64,000 nt of DNA from Maribacter halichondriae (lineage in GTDB: Bacteria > Bacteroidota > Bacteroidia > Flavobacteriales > Flavobacteriaceae). The stretch is from contig NZ_CP107030.1 in assembly GCF_027474825.1 (NCBI RefSeq), positions 918,501 to 982,500 on the forward strand, in the 5' to 3' direction. Below the pieces are notes generated by a model that searched no databases, was not told the DNA's origin, and worked only from the letters and a program-made list of their open reading frames with translations. A program made the translations under genes and the position numbers. Positions 17,469-26,371 of this stretch are shown in pieces (positions within the stretch are counted from its first letter, which is position 1; each line of letters starts with the position of its first letter).

Positions 17469-18206
17469 ATGAACTACCTTGCTTCGATCGGCGCTTATGC
17501 CATTATGGTTCGAGAGGTTTTTAAAAAACCTACAAAATGGCGGATAATGCGGGCGTTGATTCTAAAGGAAATCGATGAACTCATCTACGGTTCGTTGGGT
17601 ATTCTGATTTTCATTTCTTTTTTTATCGGAGGGGTCGTCGCAATTCAGACCGCACTGAACATTACTAGCGAACTCATTCCGAAATATTTGGTCGGTTTTG
17701 CCACTCGACAATCTATTATTTTGGAGTTTGCCCCCACTTTTTGCTCTATTATCATGGCCGGGAAAGTAGGTTCTTATATTACCTCAAGTATTGGTACGAT
17801 GCGGGTGACCGAACAAATCGATGCCCTTGAGGTGATGGGCGTCAATGCCCTAAATTATTTGGTATTTCCCAAGATTATTGCACTGCTCTTGTACCCGTTC
17901 ATTATCGCGATTGCGATGTATGTGGGTATCTTTGGAGGGTGGTTTGCAGGGGTTTTTGGTGGTTTTAGCACCAGCGCCGATTTCGTGACGGGCGTGCAAC
18001 TGGACTTTATCCCTTTTCATATTACTTATGCTTTCATCAAAACGTTGGTGTTCGCCTTTATTCTGGCCACGATTCCTTCTTTTCACGGCTTTTATATGAA
18101 AGGTGGGGCACTAGAGGTCGGTAAGGCGAGTACGACCTCTTTTGTTTGGACCAGTGTCGTCATCATTATTATAAACTATGTTCTTACTCAATTAATGCTG
18201 GGCTGA
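17469..18206 (+). CDS. mlaE: MlaE/YrbE family ABC transporter permease
   Basis: 245 residues, five or six hydrophobic helices, full length for the family. Permease of an Mla-like phospholipid transport system in the inner membrane. Typical segments are EIDELIYGSLGILIF, GGVVAIQTALNI, EFAPTFCSIIMAGKVGS and TEQIDALEVMGVNALNYLV, the last being the conserved coupling/substrate-protein contact. The stop TGA overlaps the ATG of the ATPase gene by one base (TGATG), so the two are translationally coupled. The MCE substrate-binding partner (MlaD) is not in the window: the next plus-strand gene lies beyond 22 kb. Confidence 0.92.
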   Translation: MNYLASIGAYAIMVREVFKKPTKWRIMRALILKEIDELIYGSLGILIFISFFIGGVVAIQTALNITSELIPKYLVGFATRQSIILEFAPTFCSIIMAGKVGSYITSSIGTMRVTEQIDALEVMGVNALNYLVFPKIIALLLYPFIIAIAMYVGIFGGWFAGVFGGFSTSADFVTGVQLDFIPFHITYAFIKTLVFAFILATIPSFHGFYMKGGALEVGKASTTSFVWTSVVIIIINYVLTQLMLG

Positions 18207-19009
18207 TGATAGAAGTAAAAGATATTTATAAATCATTTGGTGACGCACATGTTCTTAAGGGTGTTTCGGCAACGTTCGAAAAGGGCAAGACCAATCTTAT
18301 TATCGGGCAAAGTGGCTCGGGAAAGACCGTGTTTCTAAAATGTCTTTTGGGGCTTTTCACTCCCGAGGAAGGAACAATTGCCTACGATGGTAAAATCTAT
18401 GATGAGCTTTCAGGGGACGAAAAACGAAATCTACGCCAAGAAATGGGAATGGTATTTCAAGGCAGTGCTCTTTTTGATAGTATGACAGTAGAAGGAAATG
18501 TAATGTTTCCGATGGAAATGTTCACTAAACAATCAAGACCGGAAATGCAAGATCGCGTTGATTTTGTGTTGCGACGGGTGAATTTGGTGGATGCCCATCA
18601 CAAATTTCCTTCTGAGATTTCAGGGGGGATGCAAAAAAGGGTCGCCATCGCTAGGGCCATCGTAATGAACCCGAAATATCTTTTCTGTGACGAACCGAAC
18701 TCCGGACTGGATCCGAAAACGGCCATCTTGATCGATAATCTCATTCAGGAAATTACCGAAGAATACGATATCACAACGGTCATCAACACGCACGACATGA
18801 ACTCGGTCATGGAAATCGGAAAGAAAATCGTATTTCTCAAAAACGGATTGAAGGAATGGGAAGGTACTAATAAAGAAATTTTCAAGACCGATAACAAGGC
18901 CGTGACCGACTTTGTCTATTCATCGGAACTTTTTAAAAAAGGTTCGCCAGATGTATATAGAGGAAAGGAATTAGAAGCGCGAAGTTTAAAAAATGAAAAA
19001 TCATCCTGA
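18206..19009 (+). CDS. mlaF: Mla-type ABC transporter ATP-binding protein
   Basis: 267 residues. Walker A is GQSGSGKT (about 35-42), the Q-loop MVFQGSALFDS, the ABC signature in SGGMQKRVAIARAI and Walker B YLFCDEPNSGLDP, followed by the switch His in NTHDM. The MlaF subfamily is indicated by the GSALFDSMTVEGNVMFP and EPNSGLDPKTA stretches and by the adjacent MlaE. The start is set at the ATG that overlaps the permease stop; a reading frame extends 60 bases further upstream inside the permease but that part has no family similarity. It powers lipid transport by the MlaE permease. Confidence 0.93.
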   Translation: MIEVKDIYKSFGDAHVLKGVSATFEKGKTNLIIGQSGSGKTVFLKCLLGLFTPEEGTIAYDGKIYDELSGDEKRNLRQEMGMVFQGSALFDSMTVEGNVMFPMEMFTKQSRPEMQDRVDFVLRRVNLVDAHHKFPSEISGGMQKRVAIARAIVMNPKYLFCDEPNSGLDPKTAILIDNLIQEITEEYDITTVINTHDMNSVMEIGKKIVFLKNGLKEWEGTNKEIFKTDNKAVTDFVYSSELFKKGSPDVYRGKELEARSLKNEKSS

Positions 19010-19091
19010 ATTTTTTGGATTTTTTCCTCCTAAGTAATTTCAACATCGGGCTTAAGGAACCCAGCGACTAGTACCCATTCTCGCACACCCA

Positions 19092-20558
19092 TCAAAACCC
19101 CGCCGTTTCCCGAAGTTGTACCGTACTGTCGTTCAGTCTAATCTTTAACCAATCAAGTAATTTCTTATTATCGATCTTCTTTTTTTCCGCTTGGATGTCC
19201 TTGTTCCATTTTATCTCGAAAATGGAAAGGGTGTCCGTCTTTTTGAAATCCGTACGAACGGCGTGATCGTATTCAATGGATTCCAGATTTTCATAGTTCG
19301 CCTTGGCCTCTGCGCTGATACTACTAAACGGAATCTGTTTTCCGGCGTATCGTTTATACCGGTTCAATTCGTTTTCAAGCAATTTGATCTTATCGTCTTT
19401 GCCCAATAATACATTTTTTTGAGATTCATAAAGCTCGTTCACATACTTAAGCTGGTCAAGCTCCTCATTGCCGCCTTGGATAATTCTCAATTCGCAATCC
19501 TTCAATTTTGAAAATTCGTCCATTTGAGATTCCCAAGATGCGATGACGTTATCCGGAACGGTTTCATTGCCCATAAATACAAGTTCGATGACCGGAAGCT
19601 TACCATCGCCATATTCGATATCGGTAAAATCTTCCATAAATCTTCCTGATTCCGAAAACTGATATGGTGCGACTCTTTCGTCAATGAATTCTTGCACTTG
19701 TTTTCTGAACACCGATTCTTGAAGCGCATCCCAGAAGGTAATACTAGCGGGAATCATGACCAGAACGGCCAATAAGGATGCAATTCTTCCGATGAGCCTT
19801 CGACGTTTCGAATTGGCATAGCGCACCATCGGAAAACGTAAAAGCTTGATGACCAGAAATGTCGCCAAAGCGATAAATATCGTATTGATCGTGAAGAGGT
19901 ACAGGGCACCCCAAGCGAAGTCGTAATTACCAATGGCGAGTCCGAAACCTACCGTACAAAGTGGTGGCATAAGGGCTGTAGCGATCGCCACTCCAAAAAT
20001 AACGGAAGCGATTGTCCCCTTTTTTGCGCGTGCGATGACCAGGGCCAGACCACCGAAAAAGGCGATAAGTACATCACGAATGTCGGGAGCTGTACGTGCC
20101 AACAATTCTGAAGATTCGTCCTTTAACGGAAAAAGATAAAAAAATAAAAACGCCGTCAAAACACTTAAAACAACCATTACGGTAAAATTTTTCAACGAAC
20201 GTCGTAGCGTGTCAATATCATTGATCGCCAATGACATGCCCAGACCCAGTATAGGTCCCATCAGCGGAGAAATCAACATCGCACCGATGACGACAGCGGT
20301 AGAATTGGCGTTCAAACCAACAGACGCAATAAAAATGGAGCATATCAAAATCCAAGAAGTATGGCCTTTAAATGGAATATCGGCGATGATTGCTTCTTTG
20401 GTAGCAGCTTGGTCCGTATTTGGGCGGATGTCCAAAAGTTCCTGCAAAAACTTTTTGGTGCTTACCAGAAGTCCTTTAAAATCTTTCTTTACCTCTTCTT
20501 TGGTTTCGATAGGTTCTTCAGACGGGGTAATTTGATCTTGATTTAGATTTTCGCTCAT
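19092..20558 (-). CDS. DUF389 / TIGR00341 family membrane protein
   Basis: 488 residues. A long charged N-terminus (1-60) precedes about seven hydrophobic helices (residues 70-270) including SWILICSIFIASVGLNANSTAVVIGAMLISPLMGPILGLGMSLA, the family's signature, and ATALMPPLCTVGFGLA. The C-terminal half is soluble, with predicted coiled coil near 370-400 (NELYESQKNVLLGKDDKIKLLENELNRYKRY). Function is unknown; transport has been suggested for relatives. It overlaps nothing and sits three bases downstream of manC on the same strand, so co-transcription is likely. No lipoprotein or secretion signal. Confidence 0.85.
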   Translation of the reverse strand: MSENLNQDQITPSEEPIETKEEVKKDFKGLLVSTKKFLQELLDIRPNTDQAATKEAIIADIPFKGHTSWILICSIFIASVGLNANSTAVVIGAMLISPLMGPILGLGMSLAINDIDTLRRSLKNFTVMVVLSVLTAFLFFYLFPLKDESSELLARTAPDIRDVLIAFFGGLALVIARAKKGTIASVIFGVAIATALMPPLCTVGFGLAIGNYDFAWGALYLFTINTIFIALATFLVIKLLRFPMVRYANSKRRRLIGRIASLLAVLVMIPASITFWDALQESVFRKQVQEFIDERVAPYQFSESGRFMEDFTDIEYGDGKLPVIELVFMGNETVPDNVIASWESQMDEFSKLKDCELRIIQGGNEELDQLKYVNELYESQKNVLLGKDDKIKLLENELNRYKRYAGKQIPFSSISAEAKANYENLESIEYDHAVRTDFKKTDTLSIFEIKWNKDIQAEKKKIDNKKLLDWLKIRLNDSTVQLRETAGF

Positions 20559-20561
20559 AAT

Positions 20562-21644
20562 TTATGCATATTCGTCTCCGAAGGTATTCTTTACTTTGTT
20601 CAAAACCTGTTTGATGTCTTGCTCCTTTGATTTCGGATAGATAAGCAGTACTTCTTCCTTATCTACAATTATATAATCATTAAGGCCATCGACGACCACG
20701 ATTTTACCTTTTGGGGAACGGATCATGTTGCCCTGCGCATCTTCGCAAATGACCATACTGTTTACCACCGCATTGTTGCTGCCATCTTTATCGAGTTTAT
20801 CATAGAGCGAACCCCAAGTGCCCAAATCGTTCCAGTCAAAAGTTGCCGGAAGCACAAAAATGAATTTCGAAGGTTCTAAAATGGCATAGTCAATCGAAAT
20901 GTTTTCGGCTTTTCCATAATTTTCTTGAATAAAGTCCCATTCGGCTTCGGTATTATAGAAAGCCAACCCGGACTCGAAAAGTTCATATTGTTCCGGTTGA
21001 TAATGTTGAAAAGCGTTCAAAATGGTGTTTACGCTCCATATGAAAATACCGGCGTTCCAGAGGAAATTTCCTTGGCCCAAAAACTCCTTTGCAGTTTCAT
21101 AATCGGGTTTTTCACGAAATTGATGTACTTTTTTCAGTTCTTCATCGCTTCCTTTTTCAAATTCGATATACCCAAAGCCTGTATTCGGAAAAGTGGGCTG
21201 AATGCCCAACGTACAGAGCACTTCTTCAGATTCACATTTTTCGAAACACAGCGTTACATCTCGCGCAAAGGCATCTTCATCTTCGATCCAGTGATCGCTA
21301 GGCGCCACGATCATCAACCCATTAGGATTCATCTTTTGAATCTTCAAGGCCGCATACAGAATACAAGGGGCCGTATTACGCATGGCAGGTTCGAGAACCA
21401 CCTGTGCTTGCTTGACCAAGGGTAGTTGCTCAAGCACCAAAGCATTGTACCGTTCATTGGTCAAAATTAAGATATTCTCTGTGGGCACAAATTTATTGAG
21501 TCGCTTGAACGTTTTTTGGATCAAGGTATCACCTGTTCCCAACATGTCGTGAAACTGTTTGGGGTTTTCGGTCGTACTGATCGGCCAAAATCGCGAACCG
21601 ACCCCACCGGCCATTAAAACGGCATAGTAATTCTTATTTTTCAT
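20562..21644 (-). CDS. manC: Mannose-1-phosphate guanylyltransferase
   Basis: 360 residues, the short form without the isomerase domain of bifunctional ManC/AlgA. It makes GDP-mannose from mannose 1-phosphate and GTP for surface polysaccharides. The nucleotide-binding loop is LMAGGVGSRFWPIS at residues 10-23, followed by NPKQFHDML, the metal-binding PSDHWIED (about 115) and the substrate segment FREKPDYETAKEFL and WNAGIFIW. Upstream is SprT (48-base gap), downstream DUF389 (3 bases), all minus, suggesting a SprT-manC-DUF389 transcript. Confidence 0.94.
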   Translation of the reverse strand: MKNKNYYAVLMAGGVGSRFWPISTTENPKQFHDMLGTGDTLIQKTFKRLNKFVPTENILILTNERYNALVLEQLPLVKQAQVVLEPAMRNTAPCILYAALKIQKMNPNGLMIVAPSDHWIEDEDAFARDVTLCFEKCESEEVLCTLGIQPTFPNTGFGYIEFEKGSDEELKKVHQFREKPDYETAKEFLGQGNFLWNAGIFIWSVNTILNAFQHYQPEQYELFESGLAFYNTEAEWDFIQENYGKAENISIDYAILEPSKFIFVLPATFDWNDLGTWGSLYDKLDKDGSNNAVVNSMVICEDAQGNMIRSPKGKIVVVDGLNDYIIVDKEEVLLIYPKSKEQDIKQVLNKVKNTFGDEYA

Positions 21645-21692
21645 TTAAAATGTCAATCTCAGCAGCGCGAAGGAATCTGCCTATCGCCATTG

Positions 21693-22295
21693 CTATGTTT
21701 TTATAACTTCTACCTCGGCATTGGGTTGAAAGAGATAAACTTTACCTGAATTCACCTCAACGCACTCATACCGTTTTACCCTTTTATTGCCTTTTTTATA
21801 CAACTTTCCGTTGTATAGTCTAAAAATACTACCATGAGGTACTTCAAAAACGTATGATTTATAGGGATGTTGTTCATCGAAACGTTTCAAAGCCAATGAT
21901 AAAACCGCATCAGTATCACTACTCGCTTTCGGGTTCTTGAAATGACGTGCCAAATGGGGCAACAAGCCCGATGGAAATACTTCTGGCCGTATAAAGGGAA
22001 GCATCAAATACTGAAATGTCTTCTTCCATTCAAGTCCGTGTGGCTTGATGCGCCGACCGTATTTCTCAAAAGTGACCAAATGCGCAATTTCGTGTATCAA
22101 GGTAATCAAAAATCGATATTTATTCAGGGTCGCATTAATCGTAATTTGGTGTAGGCCGTTGGGCATTTTTCTGTAATCGCCGTGTCGGGTAACACGTTGG
22201 TTTACGATTTTCAAATGGACACTAGTCTCTTTTATCAGTTGGAAACAAGGTTCGACCGCCCGTTCAGGCAAATATTTTTGAAGGGTGCTATCCAT
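21693..22295 (-). CDS. SprT-like zinc metalloprotease-fold protein
   Basis: 200 residues. An HExxH zinc site is seen in LITLIHEIAHLVTFEKYG (about 84-88) with the third His possibly in PHGLEWKK. The C-terminal part has VFEVPHGSIFRLYNGKLYKKGNKRVKRYECVEVNSGKVYLFQP, without the four-cysteine zinc ribbon of many SprT proteins. Related SprT/Spartan domains cleave DNA-bound proteins; activity here is inferred only. The TATTTTTG box at 22301 ends five bases before the ATG, implying an mRNA with almost no leader. Confidence 0.85.
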   Translation of the reverse strand: MDSTLQKYLPERAVEPCFQLIKETSVHLKIVNQRVTRHGDYRKMPNGLHQITINATLNKYRFLITLIHEIAHLVTFEKYGRRIKPHGLEWKKTFQYLMLPFIRPEVFPSGLLPHLARHFKNPKASSDTDAVLSLALKRFDEQHPYKSYVFEVPHGSIFRLYNGKLYKKGNKRVKRYECVEVNSGKVYLFQPNAEVEVIKT

Positions 22296-22300
22296 TATTA

Positions 22301-22308
22301 CAAAAATA
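22301..22308 (-). promoter_or_regulatory. -7 promoter box TATTTTTG immediately before the SprT-like gene
   Basis: Exact TAnnTTTG match on the minus strand. Only five bases separate it from the ATG at 22295, so transcription would begin at or next to the start codon. Confidence 0.45.
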
Positions 22309-22395
22309 GGGATTAAACGATTCTATAATTGAAGGAAATCTGTAATTTGTATTTGGTAATGCTTTAAAAAGATTCATTCGAACAAATAAAGGAAA

Positions 22396-22974
22396 ATGGT
22401 ACTGGTCGAGTTTTTAAAAAAAGCAGGGGTAACAATGACCGAAGAATTACAAGCATTTCTTCTTCGTTCACTGAAGCTTGTTAAATATGAAAAGGGTGAT
22501 TTTTTCTGTGAACAAGGTCATGTTTGCCAACAGTTGGGATTTCTGGTTGAAGGTCAAGCGGCCCTGCGCTATTTAACCGATGACAATGAATTTACCAGAT
22601 GGGTGGGACTTCAATTTACCTTTGTGACCGCATTCGATAGTTTTATCAACGAGGTGCCGAACCAATATTCCATCTCTTTTTTATCGGATTCAACCATGGA
22701 AGTTTTTTCCAAAACAGAATTTGACAGGCTATCGAATGATTTCCCTGAGATGCGCAAATTCATTTACAAGGCGCTGGCCCATGAAGTTGTCAAATATCAA
22801 CATCTTACCGATTTGTTGATTACCACAAAAGGGAAAGAACGCTATCTGAAATTTCAAGAGCGCTACCCACAAATGGTAAATGAAGTACCTCAAAAATATA
22901 TTGCAAGTATTTTGGGTATGAATCCTCGTCATCTCAGTAGAATTCGAAGGCAACTAGTCAAAGGTTCGAAATAG
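22396..22974 (+). CDS. Crp/Fnr family transcriptional regulator
   Basis: 192 residues. The N-terminal half is a cyclic-nucleotide-binding-like beta-roll (KLVKYEKGDFFCEQGHVCQQLGFLVEGQAALRYL), but the phosphate-binding Arg/Ser pair of true cAMP sites is not evident, so the ligand is unknown. The C-terminus has a helix-turn-helix, YIASILGMNPRHLSRIRRQL, with an unusually short spacer before it, as in the many small Crp-like regulators of Bacteroidota. It probably controls itself or neighbouring genes. It is followed after 90 bases by a lipoprotein hydrolase gene. Confidence 0.87.
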   Translation: MVLVEFLKKAGVTMTEELQAFLLRSLKLVKYEKGDFFCEQGHVCQQLGFLVEGQAALRYLTDDNEFTRWVGLQFTFVTAFDSFINEVPNQYSISFLSDSTMEVFSKTEFDRLSNDFPEMRKFIYKALAHEVVKYQHLTDLLITTKGKERYLKFQERYPQMVNEVPQKYIASILGMNPRHLSRIRRQLVKGSK

Positions 22975-23065
22975 ACAAATGTCCTTGTAGCCACCTTTTT
23001 TAATTGCCAAATTTGCTTAAGTAATTGATTCTATGGCGTTTCGTCAGGCTCATAAAAATTGTGAC

Positions 23066-24163
23066 ATGAAAAAGAAGAGATTCATATCGATTTTTATCCA
23101 GGGGGTTTTCACAGTATCAATTTTGATTCTATTATCCTGCGAATCAACCCAAGTAAAGCTAGATCCACCTACAGGCGATTGCGAGTATAGCTTTCTCAAT
23201 GAACCTATTAGTTTTTGCGGATTTGATTTAGACAAAGTTCCGTATTGTATTGATTGTCCGGATGAGGAGGGAAAATTAGGTACCTATAATATTTTAATCG
23301 ATCAGCCCGATGATGCTTATGCCGAATCCGTGCCATTGCGCCCGACCGTTTTAGCGGTGCACGGCTATGCTCCGAATTCGGCCGACCCAAAGGATCCATA
23401 TGCGGGCCTATTCTTACCCTCAATGCGTAATAATTTTTGCCAATATGGATATTCCGTCGCCACTTTGGAATATCGACAGGATATTAAAGGGTTTTCAAAT
23501 CCTGTATGCGATATTTCAACAGTAGAAGTCATCAAGACCCATTATAGGGCAATACAAGATTTAAGGAAAGCAATTAATGTTTTATATCAGAATCCTGTCG
23601 AATATGGCATCGACATAGATAATCTGTTCTTATTAGGAAACAGTCAAGGGGCCATGACCATTCTAAACGGTATGCTCGCTACCGACGAAATAGAATGGCT
23701 CGAAACTTTTCCCGTTGAGTATCAAAATATTAAAGAGGACTTGGGACCTTGGGAACCTCGTCGCCCGATAAAAGGCATTATTGCCATTGCTGGACCATTG
23801 TACAGCCTAGACCTCCTTGATTCTGGGGATGACATTCCCCTCTTTTTGGGTCATGGGGTGTGCGATTCTACTGTACCTTACAAAACAGGAACCTATTTTG
23901 GATGCAACACCGATATTACGGTACATGGCGCGTATGAAATCGCCTGTAGGGCAAATCAATTGAACAAACCGTATAGCCTTCATAGCGTCAATGGGCTTGG
24001 CCATGATTGGACAGATGAAAAAAATAATGAAATAGTAATTCGCATCCGAAAATGGATCAAAGACCAAATAGTGTGCGATACGCCCCACTCGGAAGAATTT
24101 ACAACAGAAGCCAACGAAATGCAATGTGTTTCAACAAGTACCAGCGTTCAGGATTGTCAATAA
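23066..24163 (+). CDS. Lipoprotein alpha/beta hydrolase (feruloyl/PHB-depolymerase-like esterase)
   Basis: About 365 residues from the ATG at 23066; a frame extends upstream but the signal peptide begins at MKKKRFIS. The lipobox is LILLSCES, so the enzyme is anchored to a membrane. The catalytic Ser is in LLGNSQGAM (G-N-S-Q-G), the acid is probably D in GHGVCDSTVPY and the His in NGLGHDWTD. A conserved start of the core, RPTVLAVHGYAPN, supplies the oxyanion hole. The C-terminal 30 residues are Thr/Ser and Cys rich (CDTPHSEE, MQCVSTSTS, DCQ). Substrate unknown; plant or algal polymer esters are plausible. Confidence 0.83.
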   Translation: MKKKRFISIFIQGVFTVSILILLSCESTQVKLDPPTGDCEYSFLNEPISFCGFDLDKVPYCIDCPDEEGKLGTYNILIDQPDDAYAESVPLRPTVLAVHGYAPNSADPKDPYAGLFLPSMRNNFCQYGYSVATLEYRQDIKGFSNPVCDISTVEVIKTHYRAIQDLRKAINVLYQNPVEYGIDIDNLFLLGNSQGAMTILNGMLATDEIEWLETFPVEYQNIKEDLGPWEPRRPIKGIIAIAGPLYSLDLLDSGDDIPLFLGHGVCDSTVPYKTGTYFGCNTDITVHGAYEIACRANQLNKPYSLHSVNGLGHDWTDEKNNEIVIRIRKWIKDQIVCDTPHSEEFTTEANEMQCVSTSTSVQDCQ

Positions 24164-24329
24164 GTTTGAGTATTTCGTTGTATTGATCTTGGAGGATTAA
24201 TTGCAAAATACGGATCCGTCGACCATAGCCCGAATTTTACACGAATCCATTACCTTAACAAAATTAAATCTAAGGGATTATCGGATTCGTAGAATTGTGT
24301 AACTTGTTTATTGAAAGGAAACGAGGCTA

Positions 24330-24782
24330 ATGATCAAAATTCTTCGAACCAGTTCAGACAACGAACACTTTCAGAATCTGGTCGCCCAGCTCGACACAGA
24401 TTTGGCCCACCGAGATGGTGAGGACCATTCCTTTTATAATCAATTCAATAGCATCGCCCGCATTAAATACGCCCTCGTCATTTATAAACATGATTTGCCC
24501 GTAGGCTGTGGTGCCATCAAAGAATTGGAACCGGACAGTATGGAAGTCAAACGGATGTACGTTTCGCCCGAACATCGTGGAAAAGGCTTGGCCACCCAAC
24601 TATTAACAGGCCTTGAAACTTGGGCCAAAGAACTATCTTATAAAAAATGCGTGTTGGAAACGGGCAAACGACAACCCGAGGCCATCGCCCTTTATAAAAA
24701 GAACGGGTACAAAGTTATACCCAACTACGGACAATATATTGGAATCGAAAATAGCGTCTGCTTTGAAAAGGTGCTATCTTAG
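24330..24782 (+). CDS. GNAT family N-acetyltransferase
   Basis: 150 residues. The acetyl-CoA-binding motif A is seen as VKRMYVSPEHRGKGLATQLLTGLE (about 71-94), with the R-G-x-G-L-A pyrophosphate loop, preceded by motif D-like CGAIKEL and followed by KKCVLETGKRQPEAIALYKKNGYKVIPNYG. The substrate is not identifiable from sequence. It starts a plus-strand run of five genes with short gaps up to 29142: acetyltransferase, cyclophilin, hydrolase, penicillin acylase, membrane protein. Confidence 0.9.
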   Translation: MIKILRTSSDNEHFQNLVAQLDTDLAHRDGEDHSFYNQFNSIARIKYALVIYKHDLPVGCGAIKELEPDSMEVKRMYVSPEHRGKGLATQLLTGLETWAKELSYKKCVLETGKRQPEAIALYKKNGYKVIPNYGQYIGIENSVCFEKVLS

Positions 24783-24802
24783 TGAGATAATCACTTTTCC
24801 TA

Positions 24803-25426
24803 ATGAAAAAATCGATTCTTGTTTTATTCTCTATTATCCTTTTTGGTTGTAGCCCCGCAATTTTCAAGAAAAAATGGACCGAAGAAACTGCGCCCGAAAG
24901 TTATACTACCCGCTTTGAAACCAACAAAGGAAATTTTGATATCAAGGTCACCCGCAGTCTTTCGCCGAAAGCCGCAGATCGGTTTTACCAATTGGTCAAG
25001 CATAGCTATTTTGATGACGTGTTATTTTATCGGGTGAATCCGGGGTTTGTTGCCCAATTCGGCGCCAGTGATTCCCTTAAAAGACAAGCCTGGGACAACG
25101 TCAACGTGCCCGATGAAAAAACGGTTCAAAGTAATGTGAGAGGCACATTGAGCTTTGCCCGAGGCGAAAAGGATACGCGAACCACGGACCTTTTCATCAA
25201 TTTAGGCGACAACAGCCGCTTGGATACAATTTACTACCAAGAAGTTACCGGATTTCCAGCTTTTGGGGAGGTGATACAAGGGATGTCGGTTGTAGATTCT
25301 TTATATTCAGGATATTCGGATACCGTAATGCAAGATTTTGGCCTGATGACTCAAGATCGCCCCAAATTTCTGATGAAATATCCCAAACTGGATAAAATCG
25401 AAAAAGCGTATCTTTTAGGGCAGTAA
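24803..25426 (+). CDS. Peptidyl-prolyl cis-trans isomerase (cyclophilin type), lipoprotein
   Basis: 207 residues. The N-terminus has a signal with a lipobox, MKKSILVLFSIILFGCSPA. The cyclophilin fold is seen in TRFETNKGNFDIKVTRSLSPKAADRFYQLVKHSYFDDVLFYRVNPGFVAQFG, with the catalytic Arg in YRVNPGF, and FGEVIQGMSVVDSLYSGYSD near the end. It should help fold proteins in the periplasm or on the outer membrane. The stretch DTRTTDLFINLGDNSRLD corresponds to the region of the family's proline-binding pocket. Gap to the preceding acetyltransferase is 20 bases. Confidence 0.92.
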   Translation: MKKSILVLFSIILFGCSPAIFKKKWTEETAPESYTTRFETNKGNFDIKVTRSLSPKAADRFYQLVKHSYFDDVLFYRVNPGFVAQFGASDSLKRQAWDNVNVPDEKTVQSNVRGTLSFARGEKDTRTTDLFINLGDNSRLDTIYYQEVTGFPAFGEVIQGMSVVDSLYSGYSDTVMQDFGLMTQDRPKFLMKYPKLDKIEKAYLLGQ

Positions 25427-25447
25427 TCTTAGAAACTGTTTTGAAAT

Positions 25448-26341
25448 ATGAAAGTGACACAATTTCTCCTATTATTCCTGATTTTATACACAATTCCATT
25501 AACTCTCGAAGCGCAGGATACGTTTAATTTATGGGAAAACGAGGCCAAGCCCTTTTATAAGGAAAATAACCTCAAGGAAATCGAAAAAGAGGCATGGGGC
25601 ACCAAATGTGTTTTAAATATAACCGAGCCTACTTTGACCGTTTACAAGGCCGAAGGTAAAAATTCGGGAAAGGCTGTGGTCGTAGTACCTGGTGGTGGCT
25701 ACGAAGTCGTTGCCATGTACCATGAAGGGCATGAAGTCGCCAAGGCATTATCAAAAAAAGGTATTACCGCTACGGTCTTAAAGTATAGAACTCCCCTTAC
25801 GGAATCGTCTGACAAACCTGAATCGGTTCCTTTAAGCGATTTGAGAAGGGCTTTGAAAATGCTCCATCAAAAAGCGAAGGATTATAACCTCGATGTCAAT
25901 AAAATCGGCGTCATGGGCTTTTCGGCCGGGAGTCATTTAGCAACCGTATCCGGTCTTTGGAAGAGTGAGGATTCGGAAGAAAATCCTGCCTTCACCGCAC
26001 TCATCTACGGCGTGACCAATCTCACGGAGGGAAACCAAAATTGGCTGGAAAACAATCTATACCATAGAAGGATGACCGAAGATGAAGTCGCAAAAAACAC
26101 ACTTCTCAATTTGATTTCAAAAGATACCCCTCCGGCATTTCTCGTGCATTCGTACGAAGATGAAATGTGCGACGTTACCGAGACGACGTTATACGCTCAA
26201 AAACTACATGAATACGGGGTCTTGAACGAGGTGCATCTTTTTAGAAAAGGAGGTCATGGTTTCGGCGTCGGCAATTCGGCGGATGGCACCGACCTTTGGG
26301 TACCCTTGTTTGCGAATTGGTTGCAATCCAATGATTTTTAA
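25448..26341 (+). CDS. Exported alpha/beta hydrolase (BD-FAE/xylan-esterase-like)
   Basis: 297 residues with signal peptide MKVTQFLLLFLILYTIPLTLEAQ. Family pattern: VVVVPGGGYEVVAMYHEG (oxyanion-hole HGGG equivalent), the nucleophile in VMGFSAGSHLA (Ser about 153), the acid in SYEDEMC and the His in GGHGFGVG near the C-terminus. The order and spacing match carbohydrate esterases of the alpha/beta hydrolase 3 type (acetyl- or feruloyl-esterase). It lies between a cyclophilin and a penicillin-acylase-like gene, 21 and 30 bases apart, so these are probably co-transcribed. Confidence 0.9.
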   Translation: MKVTQFLLLFLILYTIPLTLEAQDTFNLWENEAKPFYKENNLKEIEKEAWGTKCVLNITEPTLTVYKAEGKNSGKAVVVVPGGGYEVVAMYHEGHEVAKALSKKGITATVLKYRTPLTESSDKPESVPLSDLRRALKMLHQKAKDYNLDVNKIGVMGFSAGSHLATVSGLWKSEDSEENPAFTALIYGVTNLTEGNQNWLENNLYHRRMTEDEVAKNTLLNLISKDTPPAFLVHSYEDEMCDVTETTLYAQKLHEYGVLNEVHLFRKGGHGFGVGNSADGTDLWVPLFANWLQSNDF

Positions 26342-26371
26342 GTAAATTCAGCCTAGAAATCCGCTCGCTGT

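Noticed and set aside
20925..21425. 166-codon plus-strand open frame opposite manC
   Set aside because: Antisense shadow; manC has full conserved motifs and the shadow has none.
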